From Clostridiales bacterium (lineage in GTDB: Bacteria; Bacillota; Clostridia; Saccharofermentanales; UBA5734), in contig SLHU01000348.1 in the NCBI GenBank assembly GCA_007135995.1, positions 1 to 5,627 of the forward strand: DNA of 5,627 bases, read 5' to 3'. The notes under the pieces are model-generated. The model saw nothing but the letters and a program-made list of their open reading frames with translations. It was not told the origin of the DNA and did not search any database. The position numbers and the translations under genes are program-made. Shown here one piece after another: positions 1-5,627 of the stretch (position 1 is the first letter of the stretch; each line of letters starts with the position of its first letter).

Positions 1-717
1 GGCATAGGGCATGACCACATCAAGCCTGTGCTCGATCAGTAAAACCGCATATCCCTGAACGGTCAGCTGCTTCAAAATCCGCAGCAGCCTTTTCGCGCCT
101 CTGATATCAATATTGGCCAGCGGCTCATCAAAAATTAGAATCTTCTGATCCATTGCAAGCGTCGAGGCCATCATCAGCCTTTGCTTCTGGCCACCGGAAA
201 GCGTTTTCGTCGGCCATGACGGATCCAGCAGAAATTGCTCACAGACGCTTTTTATTTTTTGTTTTATCTGTTCAGGCGAAAAACTCAGATTCTCACAGCC
301 AAAGGCGATTTCGTCTTCGACTGTGGCATGAACGATCTGATGATCCGCATTTTGTAAAACGGAGCCGGCCAGGCGCGCTCGCTGAGCCATACTCATCCCT
401 ATGACGGACTGGCTATTGAGCAGGATATCGCCTGTTTGCTCACCGGATATATAATGTGGAACTGCACCGTTGATTGAAGACAATAAAGTTGATTTTCCTT
501 CACCGGAAAACCCGGACAGCAGCATAAACTCTCCAAATTCAAGCCGAAAGCTGCATGCTTTCAAGACAGGCTGGTCACTGCCGGCATAGCAAAAAGAATA
601 GCGGTCGCAGTCAATTGCCGGGGCTTTGCCTCTGCCTTTCATCACGTCTTCGTCATGAGAAGCATTCCCGCTTATTTTTCTTATCTGCGGTTGATCGTCA
701 TCTGGTCTTTTATCCAT
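1..717 (-). CDS. ECF transporter ATP-binding protein (EcfA), C-terminal part cut by the window edge
   Basis: This is an ABC ATPase that would power vitamin or micronutrient uptake with the EcfT and S proteins encoded just upstream. In order, the reading frame shows an aromatic A-loop (RYSFCYAG), Walker A (SGFSGEGKST, near 490-516), the Q-loop (LQNADDQIV), the ABC signature (TLSGGQKQR), Walker B (KILIFDEP), a D-loop (LANID) and the H-loop histidine (LLIEHRLD). All catalytic elements are intact, and the frame is still open at base 1. The LANID and EHRLD wording recalls the first half of double-ATPase ECF proteins of the YkoD type, so the full gene may be a fused two-domain ATPase; this is inference. 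The start is uncertain. The first in-frame ATG is at 715-717, with AAGGGGA about 13 nt upstream. An in-frame GTG at 811-813 has AGGAAG at 7 nt and would lie only 25 nt after the EcfT stop. ATG at 640-642 would give a near-canonical N-terminus. Function is confident; start and exact subtype are not. Confidence 0.9.
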   Translation of the reverse strand, partial: MDKRPDDDQPQIRKISGNASHDEDVMKGRGKAPAIDCDRYSFCYAGSDQPVLKACSFRLEFGEFMLLSGFSGEGKSTLLSSINGAVPHYISGEQTGDILLNSQSVIGMSMAQRARLAGSVLQNADHQIVHATVEDEIAFGCENLSFSPEQIKQKIKSVCEQFLLDPSWPTKTLSGGQKQRLMMASTLAMDQKILIFDEPLANIDIRGAKRLLRILKQLTVQGYAVLLIEHRLDVVMPYA

Positions 718-838
718 TTTTACGTTTTTTTCCCCTTCATCCTTGATCAGATACAATTTGTTTGGTGTGCTCGTACAACCATAAAGGCAGGTGTCCCCAT
801 AGACGGGTATCACCGCCGCGCTTCCTGAAATCCTATGC

Positions 839-1531
839 CTAAGAGCCAGACAGATAGGCAAGTATCATTGTCACAATCAGCCCTGCTGTCAGACAGGCAT
901 AGCAAGCATCACGCAGGGTAAAGCTGACAGGCTTATATATGCTGGTCTCTTTCTGGCTGAGACTGAACCCGCGCGTCTCCAGTGACAAAGACAAGGTGTC
1001 GGATATGCTGATCAGGCGCATCAGCAGCGGAATCAAAAAAGCACGGTAAAGACAGGAAAAACTGGTAAAACTCATCCGGGCACCACGTGTTTTCATTGCG
1101 GCACGCACTTGTCTGATTTCAGCGGCTAAAACAGGCACAAAGCGGATCGCGATCAGCATGCCCAGCGTCACGACTCTCGGGCAGCGCAGCTGATTCAAAT
1201 TGCGCGTCAGTTTGATCTGCGGTATCACCAGTACAGGCAGCGCTGTCAGGCTCACCAGCATAATCCGGCCGCCAATCTGAATCGCCGTTGTCAGGTTTCT
1301 CTGAAATAAAAAAGAAGTCAGAAAAAAGAGCAGGCTGACCGGAATGAAAAAGAGCATACTCCTCAGCAAGACTTTCAGAAAACCGAAAAGGCCATATAAC
1401 ACACATAAGGCAAGCAGCAGCCACGGGAAATAAAACTGACGCACAAAAATAAGTCCGGAAATCAGCAGCAGCATCGACGAGATCAGGCTCAGCAGCGGGT
1501 AAATAGGGTTTTCTACCTGTAATCTATCCAT
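839..1531 (-). CDS. ECF transporter transmembrane coupling protein (EcfT)
   Basis: This 230-residue membrane protein should be the T component that transmits ATPase motion to the substrate-binding S protein. Hydrophobic segments lie at about residues 11-30, 36-56, 59-75, 88-105, 121-137 and 209-228. Between the fifth and last segments is the cytoplasmic coupling region, with the two short motifs typical of EcfT: AAMKTRGA (TRG at 148-150) and SLETRGF (TRG at 186-188). These correspond to the family's paired Ala-Arg-Gly coupling motifs, here with Thr for Ala. It is slightly short for the family (about 260 residues), mostly at the N-terminus. The ATG lies 1 nt after the TGA of the S-component gene, and AGGGAAG is about 11 nt upstream, so translational coupling is likely. 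The ATPase gene follows. Assignment to EcfT is firm from motifs and gene order; the substrate is unknown. Confidence 0.9.
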   Translation of the reverse strand: MDRLQVENPIYPLLSLISSMLLLISGLIFVRQFYFPWLLLALCVLYGLFGFLKVLLRSMLFFIPVSLLFFLTSFLFQRNLTTAIQIGGRIMLVSLTALPVLVIPQIKLTRNLNQLRCPRVVTLGMLIAIRFVPVLAAEIRQVRAAMKTRGARMSFTSFSCLYRAFLIPLLMRLISISDTLSLSLETRGFSLSQKETSIYKPVSFTLRDACYACLTAGLIVTMILAYLSGS

Positions 1532-1532
1532 T

Positions 1533-2084
1533 TCAGCTTAGCTTCCCTGCCTTTTTCAGTTCATGGCCAATTTTCCGGCCTAAAAAAGCACCCGTAAAAC
1601 TTAGCAAAAAGGTCCCAGCTATAATGGGAAGAATCAGCCAGCTCTGGTCGACAATCTCCGAAAAACGCTGCCGGTTGATCAGCATCCCGAAAACGATTGT
1701 CATCGGCAGTGTAATAGGTATGATCAGGCCTGCACTCAGAATCATGGCCTTTTCCTGACGATAGTTTTTAAAGATCAACAGTGAAATCAGTTCAGCGATC
1801 AAAGCGCTGATGATATTATTGAAAAACATCACCGGACTCATTAAAAGCAAAACAGTAGCACTGAACATGCAAAGAAGCGTCGCAGCACCCGGCTTTCTGA
1901 TTTTCATCAGGGCAATCATGGCGAAAAAACCATAAAATAGCGCATTTGCCATATTTCTCAGACCATATAAGGTAATGGTCATCAATGGCATTGTTGTGGC
2001 ACTGAGCAAGACCAGCAGCGCCGCTAATATGGCCAGGAATGATATTTCTTTTACGCTGAAGCGTTTCAGTTCGATGCTCATCAT
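1533..2084 (-). CDS. ECF transporter substrate-binding S component, MptD/Trep_Strep-like
   Basis: This is a 183-residue integral membrane protein that would bind the imported substrate. About six hydrophobic segments cover most of it. A short basic N-terminus (ELKRFSVKE) precedes the first helix, a cytoplasmic KIRKPGA turn lies after the third, and a basic C-terminal tail (FLGRKIGHELKKAGKLS) ends it. The KxRKPG turn and FLGRK...KKAG ending resemble the Trep_Strep/MptD-like putative S components as I remember them, and the RKPGA stretch also recalls YkoE. I cannot separate these without a profile search. The frame is open 22 codons further, to an ATG at 2150. I chose the ATG at 2082-2084 because GGAAGGA lies 5 nt upstream and the upstream residues are polar and unlike an S-component start; the adjacent ATG at 2079-2081 is equally possible. 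EcfT and EcfA follow directly, which supports the S-component call. The ligand is not deducible. Confidence 0.8.
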   Translation of the reverse strand: MMSIELKRFSVKEISFLAILAALLVLLSATTMPLMTITLYGLRNMANALFYGFFAMIALMKIRKPGAATLLCMFSATVLLLMSPVMFFNNIISALIAELISLLIFKNYRQEKAMILSAGLIIPITLPMTIVFGMLINRQRFSEIVDQSWLILPIIAGTFLLSFTGAFLGRKIGHELKKAGKLS

Positions 2085-2302
2085 GTCTATCCTTCCGCCT
2101 TCGCTCTTACATTGTCTTATATCATATCGAAAACGCAGGGACTCGTACATAGCGAATGCTGCAATCAGCAGATACAGCTATCATGTAACGTCTGATTTTC
2201 TGGCAGGCATCAGAGCATGAACCGGCAGCGGCTGTCAGTTATGATCAAAACCCGCGGGCGCGCAGACAGTCAGTTTCAGAAAAACCTGGGTTGACCAGTA
2301 CG
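2085..2302 (-). other. Intergenic region between the MoaD-like gene and the ECF operon
   Basis: This 218-bp gap is the only sizeable non-coding stretch in an otherwise tightly packed strand. Immediately after the MoaD-like stop, a 4-bp stem (CTGG/CCAG, 2286-2298) is followed on the minus strand by G and five Ts (2280-2284); at best this is a weak intrinsic terminator. Further down are a CCCGCGGG palindrome (2251-2258) followed by TTTT on the minus strand, a 5-bp inverted repeat (CTGTC 2232-2236, GACAG 2265-2269) around it, and two copies of GTCAGTT (2234-2240, 2269-2275). An AT-rich stretch with TATGATATAAG on the minus strand near 2119-2130 could hold a -10 element, but I see no good -35. 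It may contain the promoter or leader of the ECF genes. I do not recognise a known riboswitch. Confidence 0.4.
2090..2096 (-). promoter_or_regulatory. Ribosome binding site deciding the S-component start
   Basis: GGAAGGA on the minus strand lies 5 nt before the ATG at 2082-2084. It sits inside the longer open frame that begins at 2150, so it argues for the internal start rather than the longer protein. Confidence 0.7.
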
Positions 2303-2578
2303 TCAGCCGCCTTCAATAAATGGAATCAGCGTGATCGTGTCACCAGCTTTTATACGGGTCTGCAGCCCCTCAAGATAACGAGCATGCTGGCCATTGACCA
2401 AAATAAACACATCGTCTGTAAAGCTGCCATCAGCCAAAAACAGACGTTTCTTTAATCCGGGGCTTAATTGATCAGATGCGGCAGACAAAACACATAAAAC
2501 CGTTTCACCGCCCGGAAGGTCAATTTGCGCTGCATCAGCCAGGGCGGCCAATTCTGCCATAAACTCTACTTTAACCAT
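2303..2578 (-). CDS. MoaD/ThiS-like ubiquitin-fold sulfur-carrier protein
   Basis: This 91-residue protein has the size and pattern of a beta-grasp sulfur carrier. It has an N-terminal strand (VKVEFMAELA), a central helix and middle segment, then the typical C-terminal run FILVNGQHARYLEG...IKAGDTITLIPFIEGG. The two final glycines are the residues adenylated and thiocarboxylated in MoaD, ThiS and related carriers. The upstream gene encodes the E1-like enzyme expected to activate this glycine, 69 nt away. With an AOR enzyme in the same cluster, the simplest role is donation of sulfur for dithiolene formation in the pyranopterin cofactor, acting as the small subunit of a molybdopterin-synthase-like enzyme. 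No MoaE partner is in the window. Other sulfur-transfer or conjugation roles are possible. The ATG is preceded by AGGA at about 12 nt, a rather long spacing. Confidence 0.82.
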   Translation of the reverse strand: MVKVEFMAELAALADAAQIDLPGGETVLCVLSAASDQLSPGLKKRLFLADGSFTDDVFILVNGQHARYLEGLQTRIKAGDTITLIPFIEGG

Positions 2579-2647
2579 ATATTTGTATCATCCTGTTCTT
2601 TAGACCATCCTTACGGCGCTTCGATCACGAATATAAAAAAGAGAGGC

Positions 2648-3604
2648 CTAAAGATTGCCGCAAATCGGACAGTCTGGCATACGCTTAAGCTTCACCTTGT
2701 CTATCTGCGATGTTCTGCCATTGTACAAAAGCAGATCCTCCGGCATTTCGCTGTTTCCCAGCAGCAGCCAGCGAAGTGCAAGCTGTCCCTGAAGTGATCC
2801 CACCAGGCTGGCTGTGGCACCCAAAACAGATGGTTTTTTCTCTGCTCGTATTTTCTGGCTTTCTTTGTTCATATGATTCATGCCAGCATCCTTATCTATA
2901 GCATGTATTTCCTTAGCGTGAAATTGCTCGGCATGTAATTCACTGGCATGCAATTCCTTGTCCTGTGCTTCCCTGGTATGAATATCCCTGGCACGTAATT
3001 CCCTGGCATGAAACTCCCTGGAGTTTGAATCCTTGGAAGCACTCGCCGCGGGATCACAGCCGCCGCAAAAGCAGGCATAGCAAGCGGTATGACCCGGGTT
3101 CACAAAAAGGACATAGCCATCCCAGCCTTTAATGCCGGCATCTATAAAAGGCCGGCCCCTTTCACAGGCAGCCTGGTTCAGCATCCATCTCGTTTTCCGG
3201 TTATCCACCGCTGCTAGAACCAGATCATATGAAAGGATCACTTCGCCGGCAGTTTCAGCCGAAAACGCTTGATCGCAGCCAATCCATTCAGTCTCAGGCT
3301 GATATTGTCTGAGAAACGCAAGTGCCAGCTGAAGTTTTGACTGCCCGAGCTGGCCGGGCGTATAGAAAAACTGACGGTTCAGGTTCGAGTATTCAACATG
3401 GTCTGATTCGCAGATACCGATCCGGCCAACACCGGCACCCGCCAGGGCTGTCAGCAGGGGCGCGCCAAGTCCGCCGGCGCCAATGACAAAAACAGAAGAT
3501 CCGGCCAGTTTTTTCTGGCCGGATAATCCAATCTCCGGTAAATCAAGTTGTCTTTTATATCGTTCAAAGGGTGTTTGATTCTGGTTAATGAACGGCGATT
3601 TCAT
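2648..3604 (-). CDS. E1-like MoeB/ThiF/HesA-family adenylyltransferase with an inserted pentapeptide-repeat loop
   Basis: This protein, 318 residues from the chosen ATG, should adenylate the C-terminal glycine of a sulfur carrier such as the MoaD-like protein encoded next. The N-terminal half is canonical: RYKRQ (15-19) as in MoeB RYNRQ, the nucleotide loop GAGGLG (42-47), ESDHVEYSNLNRQ (66-78), the conserved lysine in GQSKLQLA (about 90), and AAVDNRKTR (131-139). A zinc site is formed by CYAC (175-178) and the final CPIC (312-315). Between them, where relatives have a short crossover loop with a catalytic cysteine, there is a charged five-residue repeat array (about 191-240). The fold then resumes at SVLGATASLVGSLQ, with no cysteine just before it. 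Extra cysteines at 180 and 183 (CFCGGC) might substitute. A TTG at 3611-3613 is also in frame, but GGAAGAG lies about 10 nt before the ATG at 3602-3604 and only about 2-3 nt before the TTG. It overlaps the AOR gene end by about 20 bp. MoeB versus a dedicated AOR-linked paralogue is undecided. Confidence 0.88.
   Translation of the reverse strand: MKSPFINQNQTPFERYKRQLDLPEIGLSGQKKLAGSSVFVIGAGGLGAPLLTALAGAGVGRIGICESDHVEYSNLNRQFFYTPGQLGQSKLQLALAFLRQYQPETEWIGCDQAFSAETAGEVILSYDLVLAAVDNRKTRWMLNQAACERGRPFIDAGIKGWDGYVLFVNPGHTACYACFCGGCDPAASASKDSNSREFHARELRARDIHTREAQDKELHASELHAEQFHAKEIHAIDKDAGMNHMNKESQKIRAEKKPSVLGATASLVGSLQGQLALRWLLLGNSEMPEDLLLYNGRTSQIDKVKLKRMPDCPICGNL
2885..3034 (-). repeat. 15-bp tandem repeat array inside the E1-like gene
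   Basis: Ten successive 15-bp units can be aligned in frame. The best eight cover 2900-3019, and the outer two (2885-2899 and 3020-3034) are degenerate. The minus-strand consensus is roughly AGGGAATTACATGCC. Units translate as five residues, for example REFHA, KELHA, SELHA and KEIHA, with consensus (R/K)-E-(L/F/I)-H-A. Copies differ at several positions each, so the array is not freshly duplicated, but all keep the 15-bp period and the reading frame. Six of the eight core units carry histidine in fourth position. The array probably grew by slippage or unequal exchange. The fourth-position histidines and the charge do not match the classical A(D/N)LxX pentapeptide beta-helix well, because the position two before the hydrophobic residue is mostly Arg or Lys. 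Confidence 0.9.
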
Positions 3605-5375
3605 TTTGCTCAATCTCTTCCAGCGGATCTGGCTCCTTCATCAGCGCGTCAGTTTTGACTGTGTATTTCTTAATCAGGCGATAAGCTGTCTCTTCATCCA
3701 GTTTACCATGCATACTGGGCGTATTGAAAAAACGTTTAGGCAGCTTCACTTGATCTTGTTTAAACCCGTACGCCTCTTTCAGACGAAGCTTCGTCTTATA
3801 AATACGTTTACCAATATCTGTCAGTTTTTCTTCATCCAGATCCCAGCCAATACTGTTCAGTGCCTGCAAAATGGTTTCCTTGTCGTAGATTTTTCTGGCA
3901 AACAGGCACATAACCAAAGAATTTGTCATGCAGCGCTCGTATTCTTCCTGAAACAGACCCTCAACCATTTTGTCCTCATCAAATGCTTTCATCGACTGGT
4001 CGATCGCATAGCCGCCATTACACAGATGAGAATGTCTTGCACCGACAGCCGCACCGATCAGCGCGCCGTAGCCGGTGTGATAGCCAGGCATCTCGTTGCC
4101 TGCGATATGCATGGCAAAATCCTTGCCGCCATAGATCTGGGCGGCATACTGGCTGCCACAGCCAAGATCTTTGTAAAACTGATTTTCCGCATGTGCCAAA
4201 TGGCGGATGGCCTCAATATATCCTTCCGCATATCCAAAACCCAGCGGGGTTATGGTCTGCTCTTCAGATATCAGGCCCGCACCCAGGGCTTCAGTCGCCC
4301 AGCCAAGGCAAACACCGGTGCTCATCGCGTCAAGACCTGCTTCTTCAACTTCATCAATAATCGCGATGATTTCATCAGGCGTCTCAATGCCAAGATTACT
4401 GCCCAGAGCAAAAATAAGCTCGTAGTCATAGCTGACACTGATCGCTTCATACTCATGGCCTTTATCGAACTCACGGCGGAATAAACCAATATGAATACAA
4501 CCCACCGGACATCCGGTACAAGCCAGTTTGCGAACCAGATTATGCTTCGCGAACTGCTCACCTGATATATCGTCGCCTTTTTCAAAATTGTTGCTTTGCA
4601 TATTGCGCGTCGGCAGCGCACCTGCCTTGTTAAGCGGCGCAACATTAATAGGCGTACCGGCATCGTGGTACTTCGCCATCATATCAGTTGATGTGCATTT
4701 CTTGTATATAGACTGGTAAACTTTAAAATATGAAGGTGTATGCTCTATATGAATAGAACGGTCACCAATGACCGTGATGGCCTTCAGATGCTTGCTGCCC
4801 ATCACAGCCCCCAGTCCCAGACGTCCGAAATGACGATATGAATCAACACATACGCTGGCATAGGCAACCTGATTCTCACCGGCAGGACCAATGCGGATAA
4901 TGCTGCGCTTGCCGCCGCCGGTTACTCGGTCACGTACCGCCCGGCCTGCGTCCTCACTGTTCAGTCCCCACATCGCTCTCGCGTCTTTTAACTCGACACT
5001 GTTATTTTTAACTTCCAGATAAACGGGTTTCGGCGATTTGCCTACCAGTACAACCGCGTCATAACCGGCCATGAACAAGGTCATGGCCAGACGTCCGCCG
5101 GCATAACTTTCTCCCAGTTCGTTTGTCAGAGGTGAACGGAACATCGCCACCGTTTTTGTCAGAACGGGAAACAGCCAGGTACCGGCACCAATCGCAAAGA
5201 CAATGGGCTGGTCTTCATGTAAAGCATCTAGCTCAGGATGAGCCGCTTCCTCCAGAAGTTTGGCTGCGAGACCGACTCCGCCCAGATAAGGCATCAGGTC
5301 TTCACGTTTGGAAATACGGATTTTGCTGGTTGAGAGATCAACGTATAAGATACGCATATATTTTTCATAAATCAT
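3585..5375 (-). CDS. Aldehyde:ferredoxin oxidoreductase (AOR) family tungsten/molybdenum enzyme
   Basis: This 596-residue protein is full length for the family (about 600). It should carry a bis-pyranopterin tungsten or molybdenum centre and one [4Fe-4S] cluster, and typically would oxidise aldehydes or reduce acids with ferredoxin. The N-terminus MRILYVDLSTSKI and YLGGVGLAAKLLEE are standard, as is the pterin-binding YAGGRLAMTLFMAGYDAVVLVGKS region (about 91-114). The cluster cysteines are C286, C289 and C293 (CTGCPVGC), with the distant fourth at C490, matching the C288/C291/C295/C494 layout of the Pyrococcus enzyme. GHEYEA (306-311) and GARHSH (445-450) sit where the family has its active-site Glu and His region. 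The segment before C490 reads NSLVMC rather than the usual DxxGLC, so the subtype is divergent; the ferredoxin partner suggests the group with YdhV-like or WOR large subunits. The substrate is unknown. The start has GGAGGAGG 9 nt upstream and lies 1 nt after the ferredoxin stop. Confidence 0.93.
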   Translation of the reverse strand: MIYEKYMRILYVDLSTSKIRISKREDLMPYLGGVGLAAKLLEEAAHPELDALHEDQPIVFAIGAGTWLFPVLTKTVAMFRSPLTNELGESYAGGRLAMTLFMAGYDAVVLVGKSPKPVYLEVKNNSVELKDARAMWGLNSEDAGRAVRDRVTGGGKRSIIRIGPAGENQVAYASVCVDSYRHFGRLGLGAVMGSKHLKAITVIGDRSIHIEHTPSYFKVYQSIYKKCTSTDMMAKYHDAGTPINVAPLNKAGALPTRNMQSNNFEKGDDISGEQFAKHNLVRKLACTGCPVGCIHIGLFRREFDKGHEYEAISVSYDYELIFALGSNLGIETPDEIIAIIDEVEEAGLDAMSTGVCLGWATEALGAGLISEEQTITPLGFGYAEGYIEAIRHLAHAENQFYKDLGCGSQYAAQIYGGKDFAMHIAGNEMPGYHTGYGALIGAAVGARHSHLCNGGYAIDQSMKAFDEDKMVEGLFQEEYERCMTNSLVMCLFARKIYDKETILQALNSIGWDLDEEKLTDIGKRIYKTKLRLKEAYGFKQDQVKLPKRFFNTPSMHGKLDEETAYRLIKKYTVKTDALMKEPDPLEEIEQNEIAVH

Positions 5376-5376
5376 A

Positions 5377-5627
5377 TCAGCGAGCCTCCTCCATTACTAA
5401 GCACTGATGCGGGCAGAAACGGGCACAGCTGCCGCACTGGCGGCAGATAATCGGTTTATTCGTTTCTTCATCAAAGAAGACAGCTTGCATAATGCAGGCG
5501 TCTTCGCATTTCCGGCAGCCAATGCATTTATCCTCTTTAAGAATAACGCCGCCGCCCGGCCGGTGCTCAAGCGCCGCGCTCGGACACACTTCAAGACAGG
5601 CAGGATCTTTACAGGCAATGCAGACGA
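5377..5627 (-). CDS. Polyferredoxin electron-transfer subunit of the AOR enzyme, N-terminus outside the window
   Basis: The frame is open to the right edge, so only the last 82 or so codons are seen. Three cysteine groups are visible: CIACKDPACLEVCP (CX2CX4CX3CP, the spacing common in ferredoxin subunits of molybdo/tungsto-oxidoreductases), CIGCRKCEDAC (CX2CX2CX3C) and CRQCGSCARFCP (CX2CX2CX3CP). They would bind at least three [4Fe-4S] clusters, probably four in the full protein if the missing part supplies another quartet. The spacing resembles the small subunits paired with AOR/WOR proteins and YdhY-type proteins. It lies 1 nt before the AOR gene, whose ribosome binding site is formed by its last codons, so the two are almost certainly co-translated. 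The expected role is moving electrons between the AOR active site and a soluble or membrane partner. An internal GTG at 5587-5589 could be mistaken for the start, but the first cysteine group lies upstream of it, so the true start is beyond the window. Confidence 0.92.
   Translation of the reverse strand, partial: VCIACKDPACLEVCPSAALEHRPGGGVILKEDKCIGCRKCEDACIMQAVFFDEETNKPIICRQCGSCARFCPHQCLVMEEAR
5385..5392 (-). promoter_or_regulatory. Strong ribosome binding site for the AOR gene
   Basis: GGAGGAGG on the minus strand ends 9 nt before the AOR ATG (5373-5375). It is embedded in the last codons of the ferredoxin gene (MEEAR-stop), indicating coupled expression of the two subunits. Confidence 0.75.

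Noticed and set aside
2085..2150. Longer S-component start at 2150
   Set aside because: The extra 22 residues are polar and unlike the family, and they contain the strong ribosome binding site for the internal ATG.
2280..2298. Intrinsic terminator after the MoaD-like gene
   Set aside because: The stem is only 4 bp, too weak to call with confidence, although a five-T run follows it.
2620..2650. Possible terminator after the E1-like gene (T-rich run on the minus strand)
   Set aside because: The T-run has no convincing GC-rich hairpin before it, and the MoaD-like gene follows within 69 nt, so read-through is expected.
2885..3034. CRISPR array or classical A(D/N)LxX pentapeptide-repeat beta-helix
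   Set aside because: Units are contiguous 15-bp copies with no spacers, and the five-residue unit has Arg or Lys where the beta-helix needs a small residue.
2896..3078. Second minus-strand frame through the repeat, giving a Pro/Gly-containing five-residue repeat
   Set aside because: Any 15-bp repeat yields a pentapeptide repeat in every open frame. The E1 frame continues into the conserved zinc-binding C-terminus, so it is the coding one.
3588..4484. Long plus-strand open frame of 298 codons opposite the AOR gene
   Set aside because: It lies wholly antisense to a well supported AOR gene, has no recognisable domain, and is the expected shadow of that gene's codon bias.

Overview
This window shows six genes, all read from the minus strand, so they are described from the right end leftwards. 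GC content looks close to half. Protein families and spacing (ECF-type transporter, strong GGAGG-like ribosome binding sites, very short intergenic gaps, a tungsten/molybdenum aldehyde oxidoreductase with a ferredoxin partner) suggest a strictly anaerobic, low-to-mid GC Firmicutes-like bacterium. That placement is inference, and no RNA gene is present to confirm it.

Right half, 2303-5627: a redox and cofactor-type operon. It runs from the end of a polyferredoxin subunit (5' part outside the window), through a 596-residue aldehyde:ferredoxin oxidoreductase (AOR) family enzyme, to an E1-like MoeB/ThiF/HesA adenylyltransferase and a MoaD/ThiS-like ubiquitin-fold protein ending in Gly-Gly. Ferredoxin and AOR are separated by 1 nt, and AOR and the E1-like gene overlap by about 20 bp. 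The likely logic is that AOR plus the ferredoxin form a tungsto- or molybdo-enzyme passing electrons through Fe-S clusters. The E1/MoaD pair would activate a C-terminal glycine and supply sulfur for the pyranopterin dithiolene of that enzyme, or do another job dedicated to it.

Left half, 1-2084: an energy-coupling factor (ECF) importer in the order S component, EcfT, EcfA (EcfA cut by the left edge). Its substrate cannot be read from sequence. It is separated from the MoaD-like gene by about 218 bp of non-coding DNA, so it may be its own transcription unit or the distal part of the same one.

The most unusual object is the E1-like protein. Where relatives carry a short crossover loop with the catalytic cysteine, this one has an expanded tandem array of a 15-bp repeat. 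The array encodes about eight to ten copies of a five-residue unit, roughly (R/K)-E-(L/F/I)-H-A, rich in histidine and charge. It is inserted between the two halves of the zinc site, and the usual downstream catalytic cysteine is not visible.
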